A DNA stretch of 64,000 bases from Xanthomonas hydrangeae (GTDB lineage Bacteria; Pseudomonadota; Gammaproteobacteria; Xanthomonadales; Xanthomonadaceae). Below are positions 10,176 through 18,398 of this stretch, piece after piece. The position numbers and the translations under genes were made by a program. The stretch is from assembly GCA_905142475.1 (NCBI GenBank), contig LR990730.1, positions 3,038,001 through 3,102,000 of the forward strand, given 5' to 3'. The notes beneath the pieces are model-generated. The model made no database searches, was not told the DNA's origin, and worked only from the letters and a program-made list of their open reading frames with translations. Every line of letters starts with the position of its first letter. The stretch's first letter is position 1.

Positions 10176-12055
10176 TCCGCCTGCCGCTGTTGCTGGTCGC
10201 CTTGTTGCTGATGACGTTTGCGTCGTCGGCGCAGGCGGGCCTGCTGGTGCTCAGCTACCACGATATTCGCGACGATGTCGCAGCCAAGGGCGATCCCGAT
10301 CGTTATGCGGTGTCCACCAGCAACTTCGCCGCGCATCTGGACTGGCTGCGCTCGCACGCCTATCACCCGGTGAGCGTGCAGCAGGTGCTGGACGCACGTG
10401 CCGGCAAGCGCGCCCTGCCCTCGAGGCCGGTGCTGCTGACCTTCGATGACGGCTTGCGCAGTGTCTACACGCGTGTGTTCCCGTTATTGCAGGCCTACGG
10501 TTATCCCGCGCTGGTCGCACCCGTCACCAGCTGGGTCGAATTGCCGGCCGGCCAGGTGGTGCCCTACGGTCCGCGCGACTTCACGCGCGACGATTTCGTG
10601 ACCTGGGCGCAACTGCGCGAGATGCAGGACAGCGGCCTGATCGAGATTGGCTCGCATAGCGATGACTTGCATAAAGGCATCGCCGGCAATCCGTTCGGCA
10701 ACCAGACGCCGGCCGCTGTTACGCGTCACTGGGATGCAGGCAAGGGTTACGAAAGCGAAGCGGACTATCGCCAACGCATCCAGACCGATCTGCGCCATAG
10801 CCGCGACGCGATCGTGGCGCATCTGGGCAAGCCGCCACGCGCCATGGTGTGGCCGTATGCCGCCTACAACCGCGCCAGCAACCAGATTGCCGCGCAGTTG
10901 GGCATGACGCTCAGCTTCGATCTGGAAGGCCGCTCGCACGAGGCCGATATCGGCCAGCAGGGCCGCGACCGCGTGGATGGGCAATCGCTGGCCAGCCTTG
11001 GCCGCCTGTTGCTGTTCAACAATCCCGATGTGCGTGATCTGGCCGGCGAACTGCGACGCGATCTGTCGCGCGATGGCTTGCGTGCGATCCAGATCGATCT
11101 GGATTACGTCTACGACCCGGATCCGGCGCAGCTGGAACGCAACCTCGACGTCCTGGTCCAGCGCGTCAAGGACATCGGCCCCAGCCATGTGTTCCTGCAG
11201 GCCTTCGCCGACCCGGACGGCGATGGCGCAGCCGATGCGCTGTATTTCCCCAACCGCCACCTGCCGATGCGCGCGGATTTGTTCGGGCGCGTGGCCTGGC
11301 AGCTGCGCACCCGTGCCGGCGTGCGCGTGTTCGCCTGGCTGCCGGTGCTGGGCTTTCATCTGCCAGATGCGCAGCAGCAGGACGCACTGCAGATTCGCGG
11401 CAAGGACGCCAAGGATGTGCCGCGCCTGGATCCGGGCAATCCGAGCACGCATCAGCTGGTCTCGGATATCTATGAAGACCTCGCCGCGAACACGTATTTC
11501 GAAGGCCTGCTCTTCCATGACGACGCCTACCTGCGCGACGACGAAGTACCTGCTTACGGCAATGGCGATCCGGCCAAACGCACGCAGCAGCTGATCGGCT
11601 TCACCCAGGAACTCAAAGCGGCCGCCGAGCGCTGGCGCCCCAAGCTGGTGACCGTGCGCAACCTGTTCGCGCAGCCCGTGCTGGAGCCGCATAGCGAAGC
11701 CTGGTTTGCGCAGCGCCTGGACGCCTTTGCTTCGGCCTACGACTACACCGCGCTGATGGCCATGCCGTACATGGAGCAGGCCAACGACCCGCAGCAATGG
11801 CTGCAACAGCTGGCGCAGCGTGTCGGCCAGCAACCGCATGGTTTCGAGAACACCATCTTCGAACTGCAGACCGTGGACTGGCGCACCGGCAAGCCGCTGC
11901 CCGACGGTTTACTGCTCGAACACACCAAGTTGCTTCTGGCTGCGGGCGTGCGCCATCTGGCGTATTACCCCGACGACTTCATCGGCGGCCACCCGTCTCT
12001 TCCCGAAGCGCGCGAGGCCATGTCGGCTCGGCAATTCCCTTATATCGAGCGGTAA
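10172..12055 (+). CDS. pgaB: PgaB/HmsF-like poly-beta-1,6-N-acetylglucosamine N-deacetylase
   Basis: Periplasmic two-domain enzyme that partly deacetylates PNAG so PgaA can export it. A signal peptide (LLLVALLLMTFASSAQA) leads into a CE4 polysaccharide deacetylase domain with LSYHDI near the N-terminus, the TFDDG motif (about residue 90) and SHSDDLH. The C-terminal half is the GHL13 hydrolase-like domain (IDLDYVYDPDP; LFHDDAYLRDD). I prefer TTG 10172: it overlaps the pgaA stop as TTGA, and GGGGAGG lies just upstream. An in-frame ATG at 10157 would swallow that ribosome site. The length of about 627 residues is near family norms. Translational coupling to pgaA is likely. Confidence 0.92.
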   Translation: MIRLPLLLVALLLMTFASSAQAGLLVLSYHDIRDDVAAKGDPDRYAVSTSNFAAHLDWLRSHAYHPVSVQQVLDARAGKRALPSRPVLLTFDDGLRSVYTRVFPLLQAYGYPALVAPVTSWVELPAGQVVPYGPRDFTRDDFVTWAQLREMQDSGLIEIGSHSDDLHKGIAGNPFGNQTPAAVTRHWDAGKGYESEADYRQRIQTDLRHSRDAIVAHLGKPPRAMVWPYAAYNRASNQIAAQLGMTLSFDLEGRSHEADIGQQGRDRVDGQSLASLGRLLLFNNPDVRDLAGELRRDLSRDGLRAIQIDLDYVYDPDPAQLERNLDVLVQRVKDIGPSHVFLQAFADPDGDGAADALYFPNRHLPMRADLFGRVAWQLRTRAGVRVFAWLPVLGFHLPDAQQQDALQIRGKDAKDVPRLDPGNPSTHQLVSDIYEDLAANTYFEGLLFHDDAYLRDDEVPAYGNGDPAKRTQQLIGFTQELKAAAERWRPKLVTVRNLFAQPVLEPHSEAWFAQRLDAFASAYDYTALMAMPYMEQANDPQQWLQQLAQRVGQQPHGFENTIFELQTVDWRTGKPLPDGLLLEHTKLLLAAGVRHLAYYPDDFIGGHPSLPEAREAMSARQFPYIER

Positions 12056-12058
12056 CCG

Positions 12059-13312
12059 ATGACGACCAGCCTCCTGTTGGGCGCCCTGTTCAACTTCGCG
12101 TTTTTCTATCCGATCATCATGGCGTTCTTCTGGATGATCGGCGGCACGTACTACTACCTGCGGCGCGAACGCGGCTCGCCGGGTCCTTCATCGCCGCCAC
12201 CGTTGTCCAGCGAGCCGTTCGTGTCCTTGCTGGTGCCTTGCTACAACGAGGCCAAGCACGTTGGCGAAACCATCGCCGCGATGAGCGCGCAGAACTATCC
12301 GGATTTCGAGATCATCGCCATCAACGATGGCAGCAGCGACAACACGGCCCAAGCGCTCGAGGACCTCACCCACCAGCATCCGCGCCTGCGCGTGGTGCAT
12401 CTGGAGCAGAACCACGGCAAGGCCAACGCGCTGCGTGTCGGCACGCTGGCATCGCGCTCGGACTATCTTGTGTGCGTGGATGCCGACGCCATCCTGGACC
12501 CCAACGCCACGCGCTGGATGGTCGGCCACCTGATCTCCGGCCCGCGCGTTGGCGGCGTCACTGGCAATCCCCGTGTGCGCAATCGCACCACGCTGATGGG
12601 CCGCATGCAGGTGGGCGAATTTTCCGCCATCGTGGGGCTGATCAAGCGTGCGCAGCGGGTCTACGGACGGCTGTTCACCGTGTCGGGCGTGATCTGCGCG
12701 TTCCGGCGTTCGGCGCTGCATCACGTCGGCTTCTGGTCCGACAACATGGTCACCGAAGACATCGACATCTCCTGGCGTCTGCAGCTCGACGATTGGGATA
12801 TCCGCTATGAACCCAACGCGCTGTGCTGGATCCTGATGCCGGAGACCTTTCGCGGCCTGTGGATGCAGCGCCTGCGCTGGGCACGCGGCGGCGTGGAAGT
12901 GTTGCTGAGCCATGGCCGCCGCGTGTTGTCCTGGCGCAGCCGACGCATGTGGGGCGTGCTGCTGGAATACGCGCTCAGCCTGGCCTGGGCCTACACGATG
13001 CTCTTCATCATCGTGCTGTGGCTGCTCGGCAAGTTCATCGCCATGCCGCCTGCGTTGTACATCGACACCATCCTGCCGCGCTGGCATGGCCTGGTATTGG
13101 CAGTGGTCTGCCTGATGCAATTCGCCACCAGCCTGGTGATCGAACGCCGCTACGAAAAAGGCCTGGCGCGCCAGTTTTTCTGGGTGATCTGGTATCCGGT
13201 CGCCTTCTGGATGATCGGCATGCTCACTGCCGTCATCGCCTTCCCACGTGCCCTGCTGGCGCGCCGCAGCAAACGCGCCCGCTGGAAAAGCCCCGACCGA
13301 GGAATCCAATGA
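12059..13312 (+). CDS. pgaC: PgaC/HmsR-like processive N-acetylglucosamine transferase (GT2)
   Basis: Inner-membrane glycosyltransferase that polymerises UDP-GlcNAc into beta-1,6-linked PNAG and, with PgaD, moves it across the membrane. One N-terminal membrane segment is followed by the GT2 domain: VSLLVPCYNEAKHV, the acidic pair in VDADAIL, EDIDISWRL, and the QRLRWARGG version of the processive QxxRW motif (about residue 265). Two or three C-terminal membrane helices follow. The length of 417 residues matches the family. It begins four bases after the pgaB stop and its stop overlaps pgaD by four bases (ATGA). In characterised systems PgaC-PgaD activity depends on cyclic di-GMP; nothing in this sequence tests that. 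Confidence 0.95.
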   Translation: MTTSLLLGALFNFAFFYPIIMAFFWMIGGTYYYLRRERGSPGPSSPPPLSSEPFVSLLVPCYNEAKHVGETIAAMSAQNYPDFEIIAINDGSSDNTAQALEDLTHQHPRLRVVHLEQNHGKANALRVGTLASRSDYLVCVDADAILDPNATRWMVGHLISGPRVGGVTGNPRVRNRTTLMGRMQVGEFSAIVGLIKRAQRVYGRLFTVSGVICAFRRSALHHVGFWSDNMVTEDIDISWRLQLDDWDIRYEPNALCWILMPETFRGLWMQRLRWARGGVEVLLSHGRRVLSWRSRRMWGVLLEYALSLAWAYTMLFIIVLWLLGKFIAMPPALYIDTILPRWHGLVLAVVCLMQFATSLVIERRYEKGLARQFFWVIWYPVAFWMIGMLTAVIAFPRALLARRSKRARWKSPDRGIQ

Positions 13313-13755
13313 CACCGCCCATCATCAACCTGCCGCAACGCCTCGGCCGCTCGCGCCGCCTCGCCTACGGCGCCGCCACCGCCGGCGCCTGGATGGTCTA
13401 CTTCTATCTGTGGGCACCACTGGCGACGCTGGTCGCCTGGTTCTTCGGCCTGCGCAGCGCCTACATGGAGCTGTATCTCAAGCACAACGTTCTGGATCCA
13501 TTCGCGCTGGGCGCCCTGCCGGTGATCGCACTGATGAGCGCCATCACCACCGTAGGCTGGGCCGAGTACAACCGCCTGCGCTTCGCCAAGGCCGACCGGC
13601 GCAAACGCCGCCGCACCGTGCTGGAACCGGAAGTCGATCAGCGCCTGGGCGTTCCCGAACAGCTTGGTAGCCTGCTGCGTCATAGCCGTATTTCATCGGT
13701 GGCGATGGATAAGTTCGCCAGGCCGGTGGGTGTGCGGGTGGTTAGGCATCGGTGA
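13309..13755 (+). CDS. pgaD: PgaD/HmsS-like PNAG synthase accessory membrane protein
   Basis: Small inner-membrane partner of PgaC, 148 residues. Two membrane segments are visible (WMVYFYLWAPLATLVAWFFG, about residues 26-45, and FALGALPVIALMSAITTVGW, about 64-83), followed by a basic cytoplasmic tail (RRKRRRTVLEP). The ATG at 13309 overlaps the pgaC stop as ATGA, so the longer open frame that begins inside pgaC is not the gene. In E. coli, PgaD and PgaC together bind cyclic di-GMP. This is the last gene of the operon; a hairpin without a T-tract follows at 13778-13797. Confidence 0.88.
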   Translation: MTPPIINLPQRLGRSRRLAYGAATAGAWMVYFYLWAPLATLVAWFFGLRSAYMELYLKHNVLDPFALGALPVIALMSAITTVGWAEYNRLRFAKADRRKRRRTVLEPEVDQRLGVPEQLGSLLRHSRISSVAMDKFARPVGVRVVRHR

Positions 13756-13777
13756 GTCTGGCTGAAGCCCTCTAGGA

Positions 13778-13797
13778 TCAGTCCTGTCGGGGACTGA
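13778..13797 (+). terminator. Hairpin after the pga operon (weak terminator candidate)
   Basis: Seven-base perfect stem TCAGTCC / GGACTGA with a six-base loop, 22 bases after the pgaD stop. No T-run follows, so factor-independent termination is doubtful. Confidence 0.3.
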
Positions 13798-13801
13798 CAT
13801 C

Positions 13802-14102
13802 ATGCAATTCAGTGCACTGCGTCGGTGCGACATCGGCGTCGGCGCCATTGTCGTCGTGTTCCTCGTTCCCCAGCAGGCCGTCGCATAACGTGACCAGGCC
13901 GGCCAAGGTCATGGCGTCAACCACCCGAGTCACCCTCTCGCCGGCCGGCACAGTCACCGTCGTGTCTCAGGGAGACTTTCCAGGCCTCGAGGTCGACGTA
14001 TTGGGCGCCGACGCTCTCGGGCCGCGAACACCCGACTGGATCTATGTGGACACGGCGTTCGGCCGATCTATGTCGGCAGGATTGCACGCCTTCGGGCCCT
14101 GA
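13802..14102 (+). pseudogene. Possible remnant of a small secreted protein
   Basis: ATG 13802 opens a 28-residue frame that looks like a signal peptide (IGVGAIVVVFLVPQQAVA) and stops at 13888. The adjacent frame continues with ASTTRVTLSPAGTVTVVS and stays open to 14102. One frameshift would join a signal peptide to a short mature chain. I recognise no family, and chance remains possible. The rest of the stretch to 14276 holds no gene I can support. Confidence 0.25.
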
Positions 14103-14247
14103 AAATGTATTAATTGGATCGGCAGGCCAGCCAGCGTGACAATCTCCTCACTGCCGAGGCTGCCTTGCAACTCAGTGATGTGGCGGGACATCCAGGCACC
14201 TAACGGGTAATGATGGCCCAGGCGCCAACCCCACCCTCCTATCATCA

Positions 14248-14273
14248 CCAAAGGACAACACCAAAGGACAACA
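14248..14273 (+). repeat. 13-bp tandem duplication carrying a duplicated ribosome binding site
   Basis: CCAAAGGACAACA occurs twice in a row (14248-14260 and 14261-14273) directly before ATG 14277. Each copy holds an AAAGGA Shine-Dalgarno-like sequence; the second is the better spaced. Confidence 0.75.
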
Positions 14274-14276
14274 CCA

Positions 14277-14564
14277 ATGCAGGTACAGATCGCCGGGATA
14301 CCGTGGTTCCAGGAAGACGATTACGAGACATTTCGCTCACTCCTTCCCGACCGCGACTGGCACGACAGCTATGCCGACTGGAAAGTCGACGCGGAGCAAA
14401 GCGTCCAACGCCTCAACGACAAAGGCATTCGGACCATCAAAGCAGAGCTACGTTCGGCCGACTTCGCCGCATGGTGCAGGAGCACCGGCCGCAAAGTCGA
14501 TACCAAGGCATTGCTGGCCTTCGGCAACGATGCCGCCCAACGTGAGATCGCGGGCAAGCACTGA
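14277..14564 (+). CDS. Small hypothetical protein (95 aa)
   Basis: Soluble, acidic 95-residue protein starting MQVQIAGIPWFQEDDY. It has an aromatic-rich N-terminal half (DWHDSYADW) and an alpha/beta pattern, with no signal peptide or membrane segment. The start is well supported by two AAAGGA sequences immediately upstream. Its overall look (IPWF..EDY, then a Trp-rich centre and a short AAWC region) resembles small conserved hypothetical proteins of Proteobacteria, but I cannot name a function. It stands alone between worn sequence and an IS element, so it may itself be a relic of an earlier mobile segment. Confidence 0.6.
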   Translation: MQVQIAGIPWFQEDDYETFRSLLPDRDWHDSYADWKVDAEQSVQRLNDKGIRTIKAELRSADFAAWCRSTGRKVDTKALLAFGNDAAQREIAGKH

Positions 14565-14584
14565 CATCGCCAAGCGTGAGCACA

Positions 14585-14818
14585 TCAGGCCCCCTCCACG
14601 GGGACGATGCCGTTGGCATGCAGATCTGACGGAGTCCCCGGTGCATCGACCGGCCGCGTGCCGGTCAGCGCAAGATCGAAGGCAGCGCAGGCAGCTGGTC
14701 GTCCTCGCCCCAGGATTCGACCTGTTCGCGCGACAAACCCGAGCAATACGGCATGCCCCTGCAGCACGGCAATTTCTGCCTGCTGATATGTGGTGAGCAT
14801 TTCCTGAGCTATCTTCAT
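14585..14818 (-). CDS. Doubtful small ORF, possibly a phage-gene remnant
   Basis: The first 27 residues (MKIAQEMLTTYQQAEIAVLQ...) look like the start of a real protein, with a pattern like short phage-type proteins. After about residue 28 the sequence becomes Arg/Ala-rich and protein-like character is lost, while a neighbouring frame reads SREQVESWGEDDQLPALP to a stop. A frameshifted remnant is the simplest reading. The stretch from 14819 to 15013 is AT-rich with no gene. Confidence 0.25.
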   Translation of the reverse strand: MKIAQEMLTTYQQAEIAVLQGHAVLLGFVARTGRILGRGRPAACAAFDLALTGTRPVDAPGTPSDLHANGIVPVEGA

Positions 14819-15039
14819 GACGAATAAAGCTAGGAACTCACTCGTGCAAAAAATCTACTCAAAATAAAAGAATAGCTACTTCTATATCATTGTTCCACAT
14901 GCGATTTTTCAAGACCCATCTTTTTTATTTACACAACGAAAGAAAGCTATACTTGACAACTTGAATTGCAAATCAGGGATGGCCAAGTGCGAGAGAAACG
15001 AACCCTAGCGAGGTGATACGCCCAGGGTTCCGTAGACAC

Positions 15040-15894
15040 TCAAGACCCTCGTTGCGCGTAGCGCCGTTCAAACTCTACAGGGGACAGGTCGCCAGTTGAA
15101 CCGTGGCGGCGGTTGGGGTTGTAGAACATCTCGATGTAGTCGAATACCTCGGCGCGAGCGGCGTCCTTGGTGGGATAGATCCGCCGCCTGATCCGCTCGC
15201 GTTTGAGCAGGCCGAAGAAGCTCTCCACGGGTGCGTTGTCGTGGCAGTTGCCACGCCGACTCATGCTGCACACCAAGCCATGGGACGCCAGGAAACTGCG
15301 CCAGTCATCGCTGGTGTAGACAGACCCTTGGTCCGAGTGAACCAAGCAACCAGCGTTGGGTTTGCGCCGCCACACCGCAGACAACAGGGCCTGCACGACC
15401 AACTCGGTATCGGCCCGATCGCGCATCGCCCAGCCGACGACCTGCCGGGAAAACAGATCGATCACAACAGCCAGGTACATCCAGCCTGCATGCGTGCGGA
15501 TGAAGGTGAAATCGCTCGCCCAGGCCGTGTCCGGCTCCGTCACGTCGAACTGTCGGTCAAGCAGGTTGGCCGCCGCCTTGCACTGCATTCCTCCATGGAA
15601 GCGCGGTTTGCGACCATAGCCCACCTGAGCACGCAGTCCCTCGGTGCGCATCAGCCGATGCACCCGATGGCGACTGCAACGCTCACCCAGATCGCGCAGA
15701 TCCTTAGTGATCTTGCGATGCCCATAGACACTGCCGCTGGCCAACCAGTGGTGCTTGATCAATCCCAGCAGGCGTTGGTCTTCCTTGGCGCGCTCACTGT
15801 CGGGCGAGCGTAACCAGGCGTAATAACCCGCCCGGTTGACCCGCAATACCCGGCACATCGCACACACCCTGAATTCCCCGCAGTGGGCTTGCAT
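15040..15894 (-). CDS. IS3-family transposase OrfB (copy A)
   Basis: DDE integrase-type catalytic subunit of the IS. The N-terminal part is an HTH_21-like region (YGHRKITKDLRDLG), followed by the rve catalytic core with the first Asp in WASDFTFI, the second in HSDQGSVY and the Glu in APVESFFGLLK. Active transposase is normally an OrfAB fusion made by -1 frameshifting on the A6G heptamer near the end of orfA (complement of 15939-15945). The frame is intact and identical to that in copy B, so both copies look recently active. Confidence 0.93.
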   Translation of the reverse strand: MQAHCGEFRVCAMCRVLRVNRAGYYAWLRSPDSERAKEDQRLLGLIKHHWLASGSVYGHRKITKDLRDLGERCSRHRVHRLMRTEGLRAQVGYGRKPRFHGGMQCKAAANLLDRQFDVTEPDTAWASDFTFIRTHAGWMYLAVVIDLFSRQVVGWAMRDRADTELVVQALLSAVWRRKPNAGCLVHSDQGSVYTSDDWRSFLASHGLVCSMSRRGNCHDNAPVESFFGLLKRERIRRRIYPTKDAARAEVFDYIEMFYNPNRRHGSTGDLSPVEFERRYAQRGS

Positions 15895-15911
15895 GAAGGC
15901 GTACTTTGCCT

Positions 15912-16184
15912 TTACCCCTTGGCAAAGTACGCGGCGGCCTTTTTTAGGATGTCGCGCTCCTCGGTCACTCGACGCAACTCTGCCTTCAGCCGCCGAACCT
16001 CGGCGCTCTGGTCCACCTCGGCGCGCTGCACCACGCCAGGCTTGCCGAACGTGCGCAGCCAGGCGTACAGGCTGTGCGTGGTGACACCCAGGCGCTCGGC
16101 CACTTCTGCCACCTTGAACCCACGATCAGTCACTTGCCGGATCGCCTCGATCTTGAACTCATCCGTATACCGCTTGCTGCTCAT
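15912..16184 (-). CDS. IS3-family transposase OrfA (copy A)
   Basis: Helix-turn-helix DNA-binding protein (HTH_Tnp_1 type) starting MSSKRYTDEFKIEAIRQV, with a C-terminal heptad region (RRLKAELRRVTEERDILKK) typical of IS3 OrfA leucine-zipper dimerisation. I chose ATG 16184 because GGAGGTG lies directly upstream; an earlier ATG at 16205 lacks such a site. The -1 slippery A6G sequence sits in the ILKK codons. It binds the IS ends and, fused to OrfB, forms the transposase. Confidence 0.9.
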   Translation of the reverse strand: MSSKRYTDEFKIEAIRQVTDRGFKVAEVAERLGVTTHSLYAWLRTFGKPGVVQRAEVDQSAEVRRLKAELRRVTEERDILKKAAAYFAKG

Positions 16185-16247
16185 AGACACCTCCGAATCG
16201 ACCATTTTCCATGGCCTTGAGATGTCTAGGAAACCCTGGGCGTATCA

Positions 16248-16569
16248 AGTCGATAATATTCGCACCTGCAATTTCAGCTAGCTCTTTCACCCGAGCTAAT
16301 ATTACTTCTGCCTGACTAAGGGTTGCCCTCAATTGCCTTTGCTTTGCTTCAATACCCAGTCCTTTGAAGCTCTCGAATCGTTCAATGGTTGAGGCAAATA
16401 GAAGCGCCAGTCCAACACCAAGAAGTGCAAGTGCTGACGTGGTCTTCTCGTCAAGTCTTACCGCGGCGAAGACGCCCACACCAAGACAAATGATGCCGGC
16501 TAGGCCAAGAACGCAATTGACCATCCAGTAATATCGATGGGGCCAGTTTCGCTTCCAATCCGACTGCAC
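16248..16569 (-). pseudogene. Membrane protein gene truncated by IS copy A
   Basis: From ATG 16569 the frame encodes a basic N-terminus, two membrane helices (VNCVLGLAGIICLGVGVFAA, about residues 17-36; TTSALALLGVGLALLFAST, about 43-61) and then an alpha-helical, probably coiled-coil region (GIEAKQRQLRATLSQAEVIL). Native sequence stops at the IS border (16248); the remaining codons to a stop at 16159 are IS sequence. No continuation is recognisable on the other side of the IS, so the 3' part is lost. Function unknown. Confidence 0.65.
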
Positions 16570-16718
16570 TTATGATCTCCTCGAGTTGCTCATTGAGCCG
16601 AGCAAGCGGCCGACAAACCGAGGTCAAAGACACTGTGGCAGTTGTGGCAGATGCCTGTGGATATGACCCGAAATGTGCCAATTCTATGGCTTTACGGATG
16701 TCTTAAGTTACTGATTCC

Positions 16719-16765
16719 TGGTGACCCTGGCCCGATTCGAACGGGCGACCTTCCCCTTAGGAGGG
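16719..16765 (-). pseudogene. attL: 3' half of the interrupted chromosomal tRNA-Arg(CCU)
   Basis: The minus strand reads core CCCTCCTAAGG, anticodon 3' stem GGGGA, a T-arm with TTCGAAT and stem GCCCG/CGGGC, then the acceptor 3' strand and CCA. The 5' half lies at 51519-51559: stem TCCCC there pairs perfectly with GGGGA here, whereas the cargo tRNA's GGACG does not. The joined gene would have one C-A mismatch in the acceptor stem, consistent with drift after loss of function. The core shared with attR is 16755-16765. Confidence 0.88.
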
Positions 16766-16876
16766 ACAACGTCGCTACACTAAGAACCAAGCAGCACAAG
16801 GCTTTGCGTTGAAATCCAGCCTGACTGTGGCGAGTCTGTGGTAACAACCGGCCTACTCATGCCGATTGTAAACAAG

Positions 16877-16953
16877 TGGTGACCCCGGCTGGGTTCGAAC
16901 CAGCAACCTCGTCCTTAGGAGGGACGCGCGCTATCCAATTGTGCCACGGGGCC
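16877..16953 (-). tRNA. tRNA-Arg (anticodon CCU), carried by the island
   Basis: Complete 77-nt cloverleaf with encoded CCA. The acceptor stem GGCCCCG pairs with CGGGGTC (one G-U). The anticodon stem CGTCC pairs perfectly with GGACG around loop CTCCTAA. The T-stem GCTGG/CCAGC encloses TTCGAAC. The D-stem (GCAC/GCGC) has one A-C mismatch. It differs from the split host gene at many positions, so it is not its remnant. It lies 29 bp from the integrase start on the opposite strand and also contains the 11-bp core (16913-16923). Confidence 0.92.
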
Positions 16954-16982
16954 ATCCGTCTAAGGATACAGGGAGACGCTAA

Positions 16983-18398
16983 GTGAGCAAAGCCAAAGCA
17001 GCTGTCAAGCCGGGGCGCACCAAGACCTTCAATGGCATGCTTCCGCGCGGCATCAAGGCCTCCCAGGCCGTTAGCTCCGTGGCGGGCGTCACGCTCAGGA
17101 CGGACGGACAGCTGAGGTGGGAGGCGCGTATACGAAGGTCCCTCGACGGGCAGGCGTTGAAGTTCCCGCTGGTGCGCTACCCCGTCGACCCCAAGGCGCC
17201 CCCGAACACTGAGCATCACATCGATGCAGCGCGGCTCATGGCCGAGGCCTATGTCCGCCGAGAACACGCCTCCTTGGAGCTTCGGCAAACCCCGTATGCC
17301 CACACTGCCGAGGCTTGGACCTTCGGGGATCTGCTGCGCCGGTTTGTCCAAGAAATCGATGATGGGCTGATCAAGCACGCGTCGGTCAGGACCGACCACT
17401 CCAATGCCCATCTCTTCCTTGGGGGCGGCAAAGGTCTCGGATTGAGCCAGGCCGGCATGCCCCACCTCACCCGCAAGCTGGCCAAGGATTTGACTCAGGA
17501 TGACTTCCTGGGGCGCCATGCCAGCTCGTTCGTGAACTCATACATCAAGGTCAAGCGAGACGGCACCACGCTCCCGATGGCCCAGGGGAGCAAAAAGCGA
17601 GCGCTGACCACGATCCGGAGCCTTTTTCGGATTGCGCACGAGACCTGGCAGATCGATCTGCGCTCGCCGATCAAGAGCTTGAAATCCCTCAACTCGGACG
17701 ACTCGCGCGACCGGACGCTGACCGAAGAGGAATGGAAAGCCATAGTTGCACAGCTTGATGCTGGACGGACCGATCAAGCAACAGCCGATGTCATCCGCTT
17801 TGCGCGCATGACCGCAGCCCGTCGCTCCGAATGCGTGAAGCTCGATTGGGCGGACATCAACTTCAAGAAGAAGACAGCGCGACTTCGCGAGACCAAGGCC
17901 AAGAATGGCAAATACAACGAGCGCGTGATCCCGTTGACCTCAGAGCCCATGGCCTTGATTGCCGCGCGCTTCGAAGCCAGCGAAACAAAGAAGGGACCCG
18001 TCTTTGTGACCTCGCGCGGCAAGCGTATTCGGGCAGACACCGTCACTCAGGCCTGGGATCGGGTCCGTGAGCAAGTAGCAGAGAAGCTTGGAGACCCAGA
18101 GATCTTGACCGCGCGCATGCACGACCTTCGCCACACGCGCATCACCGAAATGGGACATCACCTCAACCCAGCGGAGGCGGCCAGGATCTCGGGGCATAAG
18201 GACTTGAAGACCTTTATGCGCTACTTCAATCCAGATCCTGTCGCCTTGGGCAAAAAGCTGGAACAACTTGAACGCCAGGGCGGTGCAGGCACCGGTGTGG
18301 ACGATGTCGTGAAGCAGCTTCTGGGGCTGAGCACTGAGGACATGGCCTCGGCTGTGGCGCTCGCCTTCCAGGCACGGGCGAAGATACGCCCCGCCTGA
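16983..18398 (+). CDS. Tyrosine-type site-specific integrase of the island
   Basis: Phage-type integrase of 471 residues that would insert and excise the island at the tRNA-Arg anticodon loop. The catalytic domain shows the first Arg in ARRSEC (about residue 279), the H-x-x-R box in HDLRHTR (about 378-384) and the Tyr nucleophile in GHKDLKTFMRYF (about 413). The N-terminal 230 residues correspond to the arm- and core-binding region (KKRALTTIRSLFRIA). The start is GTG 16983, right after the cargo tRNA, as expected for an integrase adjacent to attL. No excisionase is obvious next to it; a small HTH-like protein at the far end (50849-51307) is one candidate. Confidence 0.93.
   Translation: MSKAKAAVKPGRTKTFNGMLPRGIKASQAVSSVAGVTLRTDGQLRWEARIRRSLDGQALKFPLVRYPVDPKAPPNTEHHIDAARLMAEAYVRREHASLELRQTPYAHTAEAWTFGDLLRRFVQEIDDGLIKHASVRTDHSNAHLFLGGGKGLGLSQAGMPHLTRKLAKDLTQDDFLGRHASSFVNSYIKVKRDGTTLPMAQGSKKRALTTIRSLFRIAHETWQIDLRSPIKSLKSLNSDDSRDRTLTEEEWKAIVAQLDAGRTDQATADVIRFARMTAARRSECVKLDWADINFKKKTARLRETKAKNGKYNERVIPLTSEPMALIAARFEASETKKGPVFVTSRGKRIRADTVTQAWDRVREQVAEKLGDPEILTARMHDLRHTRITEMGHHLNPAEAARISGHKDLKTFMRYFNPDPVALGKKLEQLERQGGAGTGVDDVVKQLLGLSTEDMASAVALAFQARAKIRPA

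Larger units (their letters stand above)
15014..16247 (-). mobile_element. IS3-family (IS51-group-like) insertion sequence, copy A, 1234 bp
   Basis: Both ends carry imperfect terminal inverted repeats beginning TGATACGCCCAGGGTT. It encodes orfA and orfB on the minus strand and appears identical to copy B at 45586-46819, which lies in the opposite orientation. The three-base flanks differ (AGG on the left, AGT on the right), so no target duplication is seen. The right end interrupts a gene at 16248. It lies outside the tRNA-Arg island. Confidence 0.93.

Noticed and set aside
10484-13315. Long minus-strand frames opposite pgaB and pgaC
   Set aside because: Composition is His/Gln/Arg-rich with no family pattern; the plus-strand genes are unmistakable.
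16877-16953. Cargo tRNA as the reconstituted host tRNA
   Set aside because: Its anticodon stem CGTCC/GGACG pairs only with itself; the attR half (TCCCC) needs GGGGA from 16719-16765. D-arm and T-arm also differ from the host halves.
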